64,000 nt of DNA from Bacillus sp. es.034 (GTDB taxonomy: Bacteria; Bacillota; Bacilli; Bacillales; Bacillaceae_B), in NCBI RefSeq assembly GCF_002563655.1, contig NZ_PDIY01000001.1, positions 3,260,001-3,324,000 on the forward strand, given 5' to 3'. Numbering within the stretch: the stretch's first letter is position 1; each line of letters begins with the position of its first letter. The translations under genes were made by a program, and so were the position numbers. Under the pieces are notes generated by a model. That model searched no databases. It was given only the letters and a program-made list of their open reading frames with translations, and was not told the origin of the DNA. Below, in pieces: positions 7,833-17,337 of this stretch.

Positions 7833-9095
7833 TCAAGATGATTGACGAAGACTTTCATACCTAACGATAAGACTTAGGAGCCCTTGGCGATTCCAGAAGG
7901 AATTGCCAAGGGTTTTGTGTAGTATTGGACTTTGTGCGATCCTCCAGTAACCCTTTCGGGTATTACCCCACTCATATGCCTTCCATTTTGGAACGCCGAG
8001 CGCAATGAGGTTGCGGACCTTCGTTTTCGGCAGTTTCCACTGCTTCCACAGACACATTCGTAATCTTCTTCTGATCCATGCATCCAGGTATTTTAGGAAG
8101 CTGGGTGTATCAGCGAGCTGAAAATAGCCGATCCATCCCATTAAATATTGGTTCAGCTTTCTGATTCGACCCTCCATCGACCACCCTGAAGATCTGGAAG
8201 TTAGAGAACGGATTTTCTGTTTCAACCGTTTTATACTTTTGGAGGCAACTCTGACTTTTGGTTTGCGATTTGATGTAAAACTAAAGCCAAGGAACGTTCT
8301 TCTCCAAGGTCGGTCCACCGCAGATTTCTTTCGGTTTACCCTCAGTTTAAGTTTCTTCTCAAGAAACGTTGTCACTGAATTCATCACCCGGTTACCGGCT
8401 TTAGGCGAACGGACATAGATATTACAATCATCTGCGTACCGTATAAAGCGGAGCCCTCGTTTCTCTAATTCTTGGTCCAGTTCATTCAAAATGATGTTAG
8501 AAAGCAATGGACTGAGAGGTCCGCCCTGTGGCGTACCTTCCTCACTTTTCACCTTTACACCTTCTATCATAATTCCGGCATTGAGGTAAGAACGAATCAG
8601 TTTCAGAAGTGCTTTGTCCTTTATTCTCTTCGCAAGAAGACCCATGACCTTATCATGATTCACTCTGTCAAAGAATTTCTCTAAGTCAATATCGATAACC
8701 CAGCGATATCCTTCCTGGATATACGTTTTCGCTTTTCTGACGGCGTCATGGGCACTCCGATTTGGTCGGAACCCATAACTATGATCAGAGAAGGTTGGAT
8801 TGTATATCTGAGAGAGTATCTGGGCAATTGATTGTTGAATCATACGGTCTGTCACCGTTGGGATACCTAACAGCCGGACGCCGCCGTCTGGTTTCGGGAT
8901 TTCGATCCGACGTACCGGGTCCGGCTTGTAGGTTCCCCCAAGAAGATCCTTTCGAATCGATTGCCATTCGTGCATGATATGCGATCGCAGGTTTTGTACG
9001 GGCATAAGATCCACGCCATGGCTTCCCTTATTACGCTCTACACGTTTCAGTGCTTCAAGCATATTCGGTTTAGACAGAATCATATTCATCAACAT
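7833..9095 (-). CDS. ltrA: Group II intron reverse transcriptase/maturase
   Basis: This multifunctional protein of about 420 residues copies the intron and helps it splice. The RT core includes IDIDLEKFFD (near residue 135), GTPQGGPLSPLLSN and the catalytic YADD (near 220). A maturase domain X follows, with LNQYLMGWIGYF. No HNH endonuclease domain is visible, as expected for class C. The open frame extends to 9236, but I prefer the ATG at 9095. AAAGGA precedes it, and MLMNMILSKPNMLEAL with NKGSHGVD is the usual N-terminus. All catalytic residues are present and there is no frameshift. Confidence 0.92.
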   Translation of the reverse strand: MLMNMILSKPNMLEALKRVERNKGSHGVDLMPVQNLRSHIMHEWQSIRKDLLGGTYKPDPVRRIEIPKPDGGVRLLGIPTVTDRMIQQSIAQILSQIYNPTFSDHSYGFRPNRSAHDAVRKAKTYIQEGYRWVIDIDLEKFFDRVNHDKVMGLLAKRIKDKALLKLIRSYLNAGIMIEGVKVKSEEGTPQGGPLSPLLSNIILNELDQELEKRGLRFIRYADDCNIYVRSPKAGNRVMNSVTTFLEKKLKLRVNRKKSAVDRPWRRTFLGFSFTSNRKPKVRVASKSIKRLKQKIRSLTSRSSGWSMEGRIRKLNQYLMGWIGYFQLADTPSFLKYLDAWIRRRLRMCLWKQWKLPKTKVRNLIALGVPKWKAYEWGNTRKGYWRIAQSPILHKTLGNSFWNRQGLLSLIVRYESLRQSS

Positions 9096-9650
9096 CACTG
9101 ATATTCCTTTCCTTCGTGTGTCACGTTTCCTCTTTCGATGGCCCTGCCTCACACTTCCACCAGCCCTCACGGAATTCACCGTTACCTCTAAATGGACAGC
9201 TCTTTTCAGATTGTCTGTGAGTCTCTCAGTTACCATGAGCCAGGTCGTGGCACTCTCTTGATTGTTCAGTCCTTCCCGACTTCCTCGAGAAAAGCCGGTA
9301 CTATGACCTCGGCTGACTTCTGGCGGTTCAGCAGAGAATCGCTTCTCCGGTTACCAAGTATTCAAGGCGTATCCGCCAGATCTCCCCGGGTAAGAGTGCA
9401 ATCTTTCCCTCCATCTATCCGCCTCATTTACTTTCTGCACCTTCGACAGTTCGGACTTCATCTTGTATTGCAGACTTATCCAGTGCAACAAGCCTTATAT
9501 GAGATTCGTGTTCCTCGGACCGGAGGTTTGCCGCCCGCTTCCTTCAGATTCCGGGTCGCCCCGGACACCCTTGCGTTAAGCTAACCGCTACAACTGTCTT
9601 CACGGCTCGGGACTCTCACCCTATAGATCACACCCATGCCGGGCGCACAA

Positions 9651-9681
9651 TAAAAAAGCAGGGAGCGTCTCCCTGCTTTTT
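9651..9681 (-). terminator. ccdC terminator, target of the group II intron
   Basis: AGCAGGGAG pairs with CTCCCTGCT around a three-base loop. A T run follows on the minus strand. The intron begins within three bases of the end of the T run. Confidence 0.9.
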
Positions 9682-9690
9682 AACGGCGTA

Positions 9691-10170
9691 TCAAATTGAA
9701 TTCGTCGTTAAGTCCTGATTTTCCTGATGCAGCTTTCTATATTGAAAATACATGGTTATCCTCCATGGAACGATCATGCCAAAAGCAAGTATCCAGAACA
9801 TCCCGCTCAATTCTCCGTAATCAATCGAAGTACTAAGGATCGACTTCGCTACAATTCGAATTAACAGCAGGCCGATCAAAATGAAGGCAAACGCTTTAGA
9901 ACGCTTTAAATAAATATCATTTTCACGAATTTCAAACTTGGATGTCTTGATTAACAACAGAGAGAATACCATTCCGACAATAATCGCCTCTAAAAACTCA
10001 CCCACATTGACCCGAAAGACAGGAAATAAGAACATCAACGCACCTGTACTCATAAAGAGAGGGGGTAAAATAATCTTCTTACCACTTACCGGCCTTTTCT
10101 GAGCCTTCATCCTGATAAATATCACCATAAATCCCATGCAAATCGCTACAATGGATGAAGCAATCATCAT
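9691..10170 (-). CDS. ccdC: CcdC-type membrane protein of cytochrome c biogenesis region
   Basis: The 159-residue membrane protein has about five hydrophobic segments (near 4-20, 36-52, 60-80, 92-110 and 122-140). Conserved features include FRVNVGEFLEA and a late PWRITMYFQYRKL segment. Length, sequence character and position after ccdA and ccdB match CcdC (YneJ) of B. subtilis. Its precise role is unclear; in B. subtilis it is not essential for cytochrome c synthesis. It is separated from ccdB by a hairpin terminator, so it may be transcribed partly on its own. The intron follows its terminator. Confidence 0.85.
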   Translation of the reverse strand: MMIASSIVAICMGFMVIFIRMKAQKRPVSGKKIILPPLFMSTGALMFLFPVFRVNVGEFLEAIIVGMVFSLLLIKTSKFEIRENDIYLKRSKAFAFILIGLLLIRIVAKSILSTSIDYGELSGMFWILAFGMIVPWRITMYFQYRKLHQENQDLTTNSI

Positions 10171-10252
10171 AAAGCATCATCATCCTTTTATAATCTACTT
10201 TCATACCTTCCCTTATTATAGCCCAAATGCAGGAAAAACGAAAACAGAAAAA

Positions 10253-10283
10253 AGAGAGAATGAATGGAAGATTCAATCTCTCT
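10253..10283 (-). terminator. Terminator after ccdB
   Basis: AGAGAGA/TCTCTCT and TGAAT/ATTCA form one long stem with a single A-A mismatch and a five-base loop. On the minus strand it is followed by CTTTTTTC. Confidence 0.8.
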
Positions 10284-10290
10284 CGGTTTA

Positions 10291-10650
10291 TCACCCTAAT
10301 ACTCTTTTGATGGCTTCGTCTACGCGCACCTCGTCAAAGGGCTTAACTATGAAGTCCTTCGCCCCTGCTTCAATTGCTTCCACTACCACCTTTTGTTGTC
10401 CCATCGCAGAACACATAATGATCTTGGCTTGAGGGAATTCGGTAAGGATTTTCTTAACCGCTTCAATTCCATTCATATCCGGCATGGTGATATCCATCGT
10501 TACCAGGTCAGGGTGAAGCTCACGATACTTCTCCACGGCAATCATGCCATTCTCAGCTTCCCCCACGACTTCATGCCCGCTGGATGAAAGCATGTTTCCA
10601 AGGGTCAATCTCATAAATTTCGCATCATCCACTACAAGTATCGTTGCCAC
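10291..10650 (-). CDS. ccdB: Single-domain response regulator CcdB (YneI), CheY-like
   Basis: The 119-residue receiver domain has no output domain. The acidic pair is Asp8-Asp9, the phosphorylation site is Asp53 in MDITMPD, Ser and Thr lie in the switch region, and the conserved Lys is in FIVKPF. The frame opens at 10671, but the GTG at 10650 follows AGGAGG at eight bases and gives the usual VATILVVDD start. It lies between ccdA and ccdC exactly as yneI does in B. subtilis. Its partner kinase and target are not evident from the sequence. Confidence 0.88.
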   Translation of the reverse strand: MATILVVDDAKFMRLTLGNMLSSSGHEVVGEAENGMIAVEKYRELHPDLVTMDITMPDMNGIEAVKKILTEFPQAKIIMCSAMGQQKVVVEAIEAGAKDFIVKPFDEVRVDEAIKRVLG

Positions 10651-10776
10651 AGATGTTTCCTCCTCGTACACACTATCGATGTCTATTGAGTCTTTTTACC
10701 TAATTCACCCAATTAAACTATACCATAAATCGTAATATTTATTCAATTTATTCTGTTAATTATCAACTGAATATTA

Positions 10777-11484
10777 TTAAAATCCCTGAAACCCTCCGAA
10801 TGCAGATGTAAAGTAAGCAAGGATGATGGTCATCCAGTCAAAGAACAGCATGATCCCTACAGCAATCATGACGTATCCCCCTACTTTTACAATCCTTCCA
10901 CTGTTCTTTCTGATCCACTGCATTCGCCCTATGAAGAATGAAAGAATGAAGAAAGGAATGGCAAAGCCTAATACATATGCTGTCATGTACATGACACCTG
11001 ACCCAGGATTTGTTGCGGCAAGGGCAAGAACTGAAGCAAGGATCGGACCGGTACAGGGTGTCCATCCCGCGGCAAACGCCATTCCGATCAAGATGGAACC
11101 GATAAAGCCCGCAGGCCTATTCTTGAATTCAAATCTGCGATCCTTCATCAAGGATTCCGGGGTGAACACACCAATGACGACCAAGCCAAAAATGACGATG
11201 AAAATAGCCCCCAGCTGTCGAATAAGATCTTTGTAATTTAAAAAGAAGTTTCCAATAAAGGAAGCCCCAAAACCAATCGCGATAAAAATGGCTGAGAAAC
11301 CAACTAAGAAAAATAATGTATGCAGTAAACTCCTTCTCTGCAACATGGCATTATCCGTTTTCAATTCATTGACACTCATGCCGGTTATGTATGAAAGAAA
11401 GGCGGGATACAAAGGTAAGCAGCACGGGGATATGAAGCTTAGGAATCCTGCCCCGAATGCTAAAAAAATATTAATATCAGACAT
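10777..11484 (-). CDS. ccdA: CcdA, thiol-disulfide membrane protein for cytochrome c maturation
   Basis: CcdA carries reducing power across the membrane to the apocytochrome c thioreductase (ResA/CcmG type) and to spore cortex factors. The 235-residue product has six hydrophobic helices. The two redox cysteines lie in [11 protein letters not shown] and [11 protein letters not shown], matching the DsbD/CcdA core. The ATG at 11484 follows AGGAG at eight bases; an upstream GTG at 11490 is too close to it. It is first of the ccdA-ccdB-ccdC group. No frameshift or missing key residue is seen. Confidence 0.93.
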   Translation of the reverse strand: MSDINIFLAFGAGFLSFISPCCLPLYPAFLSYITGMSVNELKTDNAMLQRRSLLHTLFFLVGFSAIFIAIGFGASFIGNFFLNYKDLIRQLGAIFIVIFGLVVIGVFTPESLMKDRRFEFKNRPAGFIGSILIGMAFAAGWTPCTGPILASVLALAATNPGSGVMYMTAYVLGFAIPFFILSFFIGRMQWIRKNSGRIVKVGGYVMIAVGIMLFFDWMTIILAYFTSAFGGFQGF

Positions 11485-11749
11485 TTCCACATCTCCTACA
11501 ATTCAGTATATATGTCTATTCTATCAAACAATGCGCCAAACTATGAGGGATGTTTATGTGAAAGATTTGTGACCATCTTATTACAATCACCTTTTACTCT
11601 TTCAATTGTATTAAAGTCTCTTTTCTTTTCCTAAATCCGTTAATTTTACTTTGAAAAAATGTTCTATATTCGTTATACTAATAAAAAGTTACAGTTATTA
11701 CTAGTTTTGTATTCCACTTGTCAGGACATACAAAAGAAAGGAAACAGCC

Positions 11750-11929
11750 GTGTCTAAAAAAGAGCTTCTAGAACGAATTGAAAAAAAGCGTGCTCAATTA
11801 ATTGATATTGTTGCTGAAAATGGACTGACATCACCTCAAGCTATTCAATTTAGTCAGGAACTTGATCGTCTGTTAAATAGCTACAACTCTCAATACATAA
11901 AAAAATGCTACACACCCCAAATGAGTTGA
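11750..11929 (+). CDS. Spo0E-like aspartyl-phosphate phosphatase
   Basis: This 59-residue gene starts with GTG after AAAGGAAAC. The product is a two-helix peptide: ELLERIEKKRAQLIDI, then a turn, then the family signature SQELDRLL. It belongs to the Spo0E/YisI/YnzD group, which removes phosphate from Spo0A-P and so delays sporulation. The short C-terminal tail (QYIKKCYTPQ) is not conserved in the family. The gene stands alone, with a strong terminator behind it. Confidence 0.85.
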   Translation: MSKKELLERIEKKRAQLIDIVAENGLTSPQAIQFSQELDRLLNSYNSQYIKKCYTPQMS

Positions 11930-11968
11930 ACTATACCTTTTATACAAATAAATGATACTAATATAGTG

Positions 11969-12016
11969 CTAAAAGGGAACAGGGAGATCCGAATCCGGGT
12001 CTCCCTGTTCCCTTTT
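11969..12016. terminator. Strong bidirectional terminator
   Basis: A 17-bp stem, AAAAGGGAACAGGGAGA with its complement, surrounds a 12-base loop. It serves the Spo0E-like gene (plus) and the ABC exporter (minus). The stop codon of the exporter gene lies at the edge of the stem. Confidence 0.92.
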
Positions 12017-13820
12017 AGCTTTCTGATGTGGCATCCTCCATATCCTCGACCAAACCATTTTGAAGAAGATACATTTTGTGATAAATTCCTTTTTGACGAA
12101 GTAATTCCTGGTGGCTGCCACGCTCTACTATTTCCCCCTGCTGCAACACCAGGATGAGATCCGCATCCTGTATGGTTGATAGCCTATGAGCAATGGCAAT
12201 GGTTGTTCTGCCTTTTCTCATTCTCCTCAGGGCATTTTGGATTTGTTCTTCCGTTTCTGTATCAATATTCGCAGTTGCTTCATCAAGGACAAGTATCTTC
12301 GGTTTGGTCGCCATTGTACGGGCAAATGCAATCAATTGTCGCTGTCCACTTGATAGTGTTGAACCCCTTTCGACCACAGGGTGAGAATACCCGCCAGGAA
12401 GTTTCTCAATAAACGTATTCGCCCGTACAAATTTAGCTGCTTCTTCCACTTCCTTATCAGACATCTCTTCGGCATGAAGCTTAATATTATCCTTTATATC
12501 TCCGTAGAATAGGAATGGATCCTGAAGGACCAGGCCCATCTTCTGCCGGAGTTCTGCCATTGGATACATTTTAATGCTTCTTCCGTCTACTAAAATGTCA
12601 CCCCGGTTGAATTCATAGAATCTCATAAGTAAATTGATGATCGAGCTCTTTCCGCTTCCTGTATGCCCGACAAGTGCGACAGTTTCACCAGGCTTCGCGG
12701 TAAAAGAGATTTTCTTAAGGACATCATTTTCCCCATCATAAGAATAGGACACATTGTCAAAGGTAATTTCGCCTTGCCCGATCGTTTCACTATTCCCGTT
12801 ATCCAGCGTTTGCCCAGGGGATAGCTCTTCTTCATCCAACAGCGTGAAGACGCGTGAAGAAGCTATGATCGCTTGTTGAAACATAGATAATCTCATCATG
12901 ATTTGATTGACCGGTTCAAAAAAACGGTCCAAATAATTAATAAATGCATAGAGCACACCAATTTCAATCGGCTGCGTGAAAGATGATATTCCGAAATAGC
13001 TCAATACTACAATTAAGGCAGCAACATATACAAGATCGATTGCCGGTCTCAATAATAACCCATCCACCTTAATATTCTTCATGCCAGCCCTATAGTGTTT
13101 TTCATTAATATCCCCAAATTCAAGTCTTAATCTTTTTTCCTGCCTGAATACTTGGATGATTAACATTCCCGAAAGCGATTCACTTAACTTGGCATTCAGT
13201 TGACTCAGTCTTTCACGCATCTCCTGATAGAAGATGGAGCTATATGAACGATACATTTTCATAATGATAAAAATCACAGGGAGTATGAATAGACAAAAGA
13301 AGGCTAACCTGGTATTCAGGACAAACATGGCAATGAAGATCCCCGTTAAAAGAAATACACCTTGAATGAATGATACCAATACACTTACGAACATATCCTT
13401 AATCGCTTCCGTATCATTCGTTACCCGGGAGACCACCCCTCCTGCAGGGGTATGATCAAAGTACTTCATACCAAGTCCTTGCACCTTCGTAAAGACATCC
13501 ACCCTCAATTGCTGAATGATCCTGAGGGCGATTTCCTGAAACTTCAGTAACTGAAAGTAAGAAATCAATACATTACCAATCTGAATCGATACATATGCGG
13601 CAGCTAAACCGACGAGTGGACCATATGGAAACACCCTGGGAGTTAAATAGTCATCAATGAAGATCTTGATGATGATCGGTCCTAAGACGTCTCCAATGGT
13701 TGAGAGAAGCAATAATGAAAAAGCGGCCATTATCGGTCTTTTATAAGGCTTTGTATACCCCATTAGACGGTAAAAGATCTTCCGCTGCTCTTTAGGTGTC
13801 AGAGTCTGTATACGATCCAT
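12015..13820 (-). CDS. ABC exporter half-transporter, catalytic subunit of a heterodimer
   Basis: The 601-residue product has six membrane helices (residues 30-320) and one ATPase domain with GHTGSGKSS (Walker A), LSSGQRQ (signature) and ILVLDEATANID (Walker B with catalytic Glu). The signature has Ser in place of the first Gly. The partner gene has a canonical LSGGQ but an Asp in place of the Glu. This asymmetry marks heterodimeric exporters such as BmrC/BmrD (YheI/YheH) and YfiB/YfiC, which export drugs or lipids. It begins three bases after the stop of its partner. With the partner interrupted by a stop codon, the function of this subunit is in doubt. Confidence 0.9.
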   Translation of the reverse strand: MDRIQTLTPKEQRKIFYRLMGYTKPYKRPIMAAFSLLLLSTIGDVLGPIIIKIFIDDYLTPRVFPYGPLVGLAAAYVSIQIGNVLISYFQLLKFQEIALRIIQQLRVDVFTKVQGLGMKYFDHTPAGGVVSRVTNDTEAIKDMFVSVLVSFIQGVFLLTGIFIAMFVLNTRLAFFCLFILPVIFIIMKMYRSYSSIFYQEMRERLSQLNAKLSESLSGMLIIQVFRQEKRLRLEFGDINEKHYRAGMKNIKVDGLLLRPAIDLVYVAALIVVLSYFGISSFTQPIEIGVLYAFINYLDRFFEPVNQIMMRLSMFQQAIIASSRVFTLLDEEELSPGQTLDNGNSETIGQGEITFDNVSYSYDGENDVLKKISFTAKPGETVALVGHTGSGKSSIINLLMRFYEFNRGDILVDGRSIKMYPMAELRQKMGLVLQDPFLFYGDIKDNIKLHAEEMSDKEVEEAAKFVRANTFIEKLPGGYSHPVVERGSTLSSGQRQLIAFARTMATKPKILVLDEATANIDTETEEQIQNALRRMRKGRTTIAIAHRLSTIQDADLILVLQQGEIVERGSHQELLRQKGIYHKMYLLQNGLVEDMEDATSES

Positions 13821-13823
13821 TTC

Positions 13824-15569
13824 TTATCCTCCCCGCTCTACGAGTTCTTCCAATTGTTGGCGAAGATACATTTCTCTGTACCTGCCTTTATTCTTCATAA
13901 GGTGACCGTGGGTGCCTTTCTCGACGAGCTTTCCTTCTTCAAGCACAATGATCAGGTCAGCGTGTTGAATCGCACTTAGCCGATGAGAAGTGATCACCGT
14001 CGTCTTCCCGGCTCGATTCTGCTTCAGGGAAGTCAGGATCGATTCTTCTGTACTGGCATCCACAGCTGACAGGGAATCATCCAGGATGAGTACTTCAGGA
14101 TCCATTAAGAGAGCCCTTGCAATCGATATCCTCTGCTTCTGACCACCCGATAAGGACACCCCTCTTTCCCCGACGACTGTGGCATAGCCTAATGGGAATC
14201 GGCTGATATCATCATGAATATGAGCAAGTAAAGCTGCCTCCTCCACCTTTTCCCTTGAAGATAGTGGATTTGCGAAAGCAATATTTTCCATGATCGTGGC
14301 AGAAAATAAAAAGTGATCCTGAGGCACGTATCCGATGGATTCACGCAATTGATTTAATTTATACTCTTGAATCACGCACCCTCCAAATCTCACAATCCCC
14401 TTATACCCCTCAAATTCCCTCAGGAGAAGTTTTAAAAGAGTTGTCTTTCCCGCCCCAGTTTTTCCAACGATCCCAATGGTTTGACCCTTTTTCATGGTAA
14501 ACTGAACATCTTCCAGTGCATGCGCCTCTTCATCCGGGTATGAAAAAGTGGAAATCTGGAACTCGATATCTCCTGTTGGGGCGCGCTCCAATTCTCCAGC
14601 ATCCAGCACATCTATCTTTTCATTCAATAACCCTGCCACACGATCATAAGAAGCACGCCCCCTCTCCACAATGTTAAATAGCCACCCGAATGCAAGCATC
14701 GGCCAGATTAAGAGTCCGAGATATGTGGTGAAGGAAATCAAGTCTCCAATCGTAAGCTCTCCTTCAATCACATACTTTGAACCAAACACAATCGATAAAA
14801 AGAAGGAAATACCTACAATGATGGATATGGTGGGATCAAACAACGAGTCCACTCTTGCAACAGAGATATTTTTCTGAACCACTTCCTCCGATTGTTTCCT
14901 GAACGACTCAATATCCTCTTTTTCCTGCCCAAACGTTTTCAGGACTTTCATTCCCGTTATACTTTCCTACGTCTTATCATTCAGAGCCGAAAATGCTTCT
15001 TGAGCTTTATGAAACCGTTTATGCAGCAATGTTCCATAATAACTTGTCAAAACCGCCATGAACGGCATCGGTATCAATGCAATGAGGGTCAGCTTCCAAC
15101 TGATTGTAAAAGCCATGGCCGCAACGACAAATCCTCCAGTTGACAGGGAATCAACAAGGGTCAATACGCCTACTCCCGCAGTCTGTTGGATCGATTGAAT
15201 GTCATTTGTTGCGTGGGCCATCAAATCCCCTATCCGCTTCCGTTGGTAGAAAGCCGGGGACATTTTGGTAAAGTGATGATAAAGTTCGTCCCTCAGCAAC
15301 CTGGAAAGCTTGGTGGCAGAACCGAAGATCATGATTCTCCATACAAAACGGAGACCGTACATGGCTAGTGCGGTAAAAATAAGGATCAGGATCCATTTCA
15401 ACATATCTTCCGGCGTCAACGAATGTGCCTTTATACGGTCGACCACGATCCCTACAATTTTAGGTGGGATCAATTGAAGGAACGCCACCAATAATAGAAG
15501 TATGGTTCCTGTTATATATGACTTTTTCTCCTGAAGAAAAAACCATTTTAAATCATAAAAGACTTTCAT
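13824..15569 (-). pseudogene. ABC exporter half-transporter, interrupted by an in-frame TAG
   Basis: The coding region of about 581 codons would encode the other half of the exporter. Codons 1-200 cover the first membrane helices. A TAG at 14967-14969 then stops translation. The same frame continues at once with ESITGMKVLKTFGQE, and from 13824-14951 it reads the remaining helices and a complete ATPase domain (GKTGAGKTT, LSGGQKQR, VLILDDSLSAVD). Relatives usually carry Gln at that point, so a single CAG-to-TAG change is the simplest explanation. No bases are gained or lost. It could be a recent nonsense mutation, a sequencing error, or a codon read by a suppressor. TAG is not the selenocysteine codon. 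Confidence 0.85.
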
Positions 15570-15665
15570 ACTGTCTCCCCCGCATCATGATTAAATCGAC
15601 TCTTTATTTTACCAAATTTCATAATAATGAGAAATCTTTTTCCGACAAACTCTTCAAGAGACGAT

Positions 15666-15706
15666 ACAAAAGAGCCTCTCTGATTTTAATAAGAGAGGCT
15701 CTTTCG
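15666..15706. terminator. Bidirectional terminator between camS and upstream ABC region
   Basis: AAAGAGCCTCTCT pairs with AGAGAGGCTCTTT around a ten-base loop. It lies after the camS stop on the minus strand. Confidence 0.88.
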
Positions 15707-15721
15707 TATAGAAATATAATA

Positions 15722-16843
15722 TTAATGTATTTGTACAAATGGTTCCTGGTCCACTTCTTTGACGATGGTGGCTTTAAGGCCTTTAGGGGTTTTTACATAA
15801 AGGTAAACCGGTGTGTGTGGGAAGTAATCGACGATTTCAGGACCTATCGCCTGTGCAAACCCTATTAATTCGGTTTCCTTCACCATTCCTGTATGTACAT
15901 CGATGACCAGTTTATTTAGCGTTTCCTTCTGATACATTCCTTTACCTACAAACTCAATATCCTGATGAGAGAAATACTTTGACACATAATCTTCAAGATC
16001 CCGGATTCGGTTATATAAATCACGGTCTTTCTCTTCGCCCTCATCACTCGGGAAGTAATAATATTTGTCGGAGACATCGTCCCACTTTTTGATTTTTTTA
16101 TCGTTCTCATCTAAATAGGTCGTAGCAATATAGTTTCCTGGAACAACACTGTTTAAAGGTTGCAGTTTGAAAATCGAAATCATGATTGGTACATTTTTCA
16201 ATTCTTGGTTTGCCCTTACCCGACTGGCGACTGTGCCGGCCACTTTCTTTCCGTATTCTTCCATCATTTTCTTGTTAATATTGGCTTCGTCAAAATGCAT
16301 AAGCTTCTTATCATCTTCAACCCTGATATAATCGATGGTATTCATCGCAAGGCCAAGGGAAATCCCCTTGATTTTCCCATCTTTATCTACATAATTCTGC
16401 TCATGAATATAGGCAAGGTACATTGGATTTTTCTTTTCCAGCTCCATCCGTTGTTCCCATGTCATATCATCGGTGATCTTCAATTCAGGGTTGAGGCCAG
16501 CCTTATTGGTTTTAGACTTCCTCCCTAACCATGCGTTTAAGTTCTTTAAATATTGCCCTTCCTGGTAGACATATTTATCAGGGGAAAAATGTTCAGTGGA
16601 TAAAGACATAAGGCCCGTCTCAATTTCATCCATATCACTGCGGTTATTGATCGTCATGGTAATCAGACCGCGATTCACCGATTTTTTTTCTTCGTTAACT
16701 TTATAATTTAAATATTCACGTGCATCACTTGCTGCACTATTTTGAATTTCAAGCGTTTCTTCATCTATCACTTCTTGAGGCTTATTGCTGCATCCGGCAA
16801 TAAGAATCAAAAGGGACAGAGATACAATACTCCATTTTTTCAT
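15722..16843 (-). CDS. camS: CamS-family lipoprotein
   Basis: The 373-residue exported lipoprotein begins MKKWSIVSLS and has the lipobox LIAGC with Cys18. The mature part contains the family features RGLITMTINNRSD, SLSTEHFSPDKY and a conserved domain ending in PVYLYVKTPKGLKA. It matches the CamS family (YerH in B. subtilis), named for the sex-pheromone precursor of Enterococcus and Staphylococcus, where the signal peptide releases a peptide pheromone. In Bacillus the role is unknown. GGAGGGAG precedes the ATG. It is monocistronic. Confidence 0.9.
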   Translation of the reverse strand: MKKWSIVSLSLLILIAGCSNKPQEVIDEETLEIQNSAASDAREYLNYKVNEEKKSVNRGLITMTINNRSDMDEIETGLMSLSTEHFSPDKYVYQEGQYLKNLNAWLGRKSKTNKAGLNPELKITDDMTWEQRMELEKKNPMYLAYIHEQNYVDKDGKIKGISLGLAMNTIDYIRVEDDKKLMHFDEANINKKMMEEYGKKVAGTVASRVRANQELKNVPIMISIFKLQPLNSVVPGNYIATTYLDENDKKIKKWDDVSDKYYYFPSDEGEEKDRDLYNRIRDLEDYVSKYFSHQDIEFVGKGMYQKETLNKLVIDVHTGMVKETELIGFAQAIGPEIVDYFPHTPVYLYVKTPKGLKATIVKEVDQEPFVQIH

Positions 16844-16999
16844 ATGACTCCCTCCGGACTATATTTTATCATACATTACATTTCAATCCGCTTGATAATC
16901 TTTAAGTTTTTATGAATTCACGAAAATAATCCCATTATCCTACCTGATCTTTTAATAACTTCTTTACACTCCATGGAATCAGGATACCCGAACAATAGA

Positions 17000-17026
17000 A
17001 AAAGCACTCATCACCTGAGTGCTTCC
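17000..17026 (-). terminator. Terminator after yneF
   Basis: AAGCACTCA pairs with TGAGTGCTT around a five-base loop. On the minus strand it is followed by TTTCTATTG. Confidence 0.8.
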
Positions 17027-17031
17027 ATCTA

Positions 17032-17253
17032 TTACTTCATGTTCTTATTCATTGCATTCATCATTTGATTGATTTTTTTCTGGGATGGTTTTTGCCCCAT
17101 TTGCATCATCATCATGCGTAACATTTGCTCGTTAATTGGTGGATTTTTCTTTAGGTAGCTCATCATGTATTTACGAGCAATGAAAAATCCTAGTGCTACT
17201 CCGGCAAGTAATGCCAGAACGCCTACTAGAATAAGTAATCCAGTCGTTCCCAT
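17032..17253 (-). CDS. yneF: YneF, UPF0154-family membrane protein
   Basis: The 73-residue protein has an N-terminal membrane helix (residues 4-25), then a conserved methionine-rich cytoplasmic tail with [18 protein letters not shown]. This is the UPF0154/YneF pattern. The frame opens earlier at 17328, but the ATG at 17253 follows AAGGAGG and gives the family length. It lies next to sirA and tkt as in B. subtilis. The function is unknown. Confidence 0.9.
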   Translation of the reverse strand: MGTTGLLILVGVLALLAGVALGFFIARKYMMSYLKKNPPINEQMLRMMMMQMGQKPSQKKINQMMNAMNKNMK

Positions 17254-17337
17254 ACTCTTACTTCCTCCTTCATGTTGTCCTTTTAAAAGTGTACTAAACC
17301 CTGAAACATTATACAATATTTTGGTCAAAATTTCATA

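Larger units (their letters stand above)
7759..9648 (-). mobile_element. Complete class C group II intron
   Basis: The element is about 1.89 kb. Its 5' end on the minus strand is GTGCGCCCGGCATGGGTG, as in bacterial class C introns. The 3' end is near CTCCTACTCGAT, after domains V and VI. It encodes a reverse transcriptase (7833-9095). The 5' splice site lies a few bases after the T run of the ccdC terminator, which is the known target preference of class C introns. The minus-strand RNA shares orientation with the ccd genes. The ends are inferred from the motifs and could be off by a few bases at the 3' side. The element looks intact and may be mobile. Confidence 0.88.

Noticed and set aside
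9192..9584. 130-codon plus-strand frame with Arg- and Ser-rich product
   Set aside because: It lies in the structured 5' RNA part of the group II intron on the other strand and has no protein-like features.
10823..11236. 137-codon plus-strand frame
   Set aside because: It mirrors ccdA, whose membrane protein sequence and cysteines are secure.
14967..14969. The stop codon in the ABC exporter gene as a recoded selenocysteine site, given the tRNA-Sec in the window
   Set aside because: The codon is TAG, not TGA, and related exporters have Gln there. Selenocysteine is read only at UGA.
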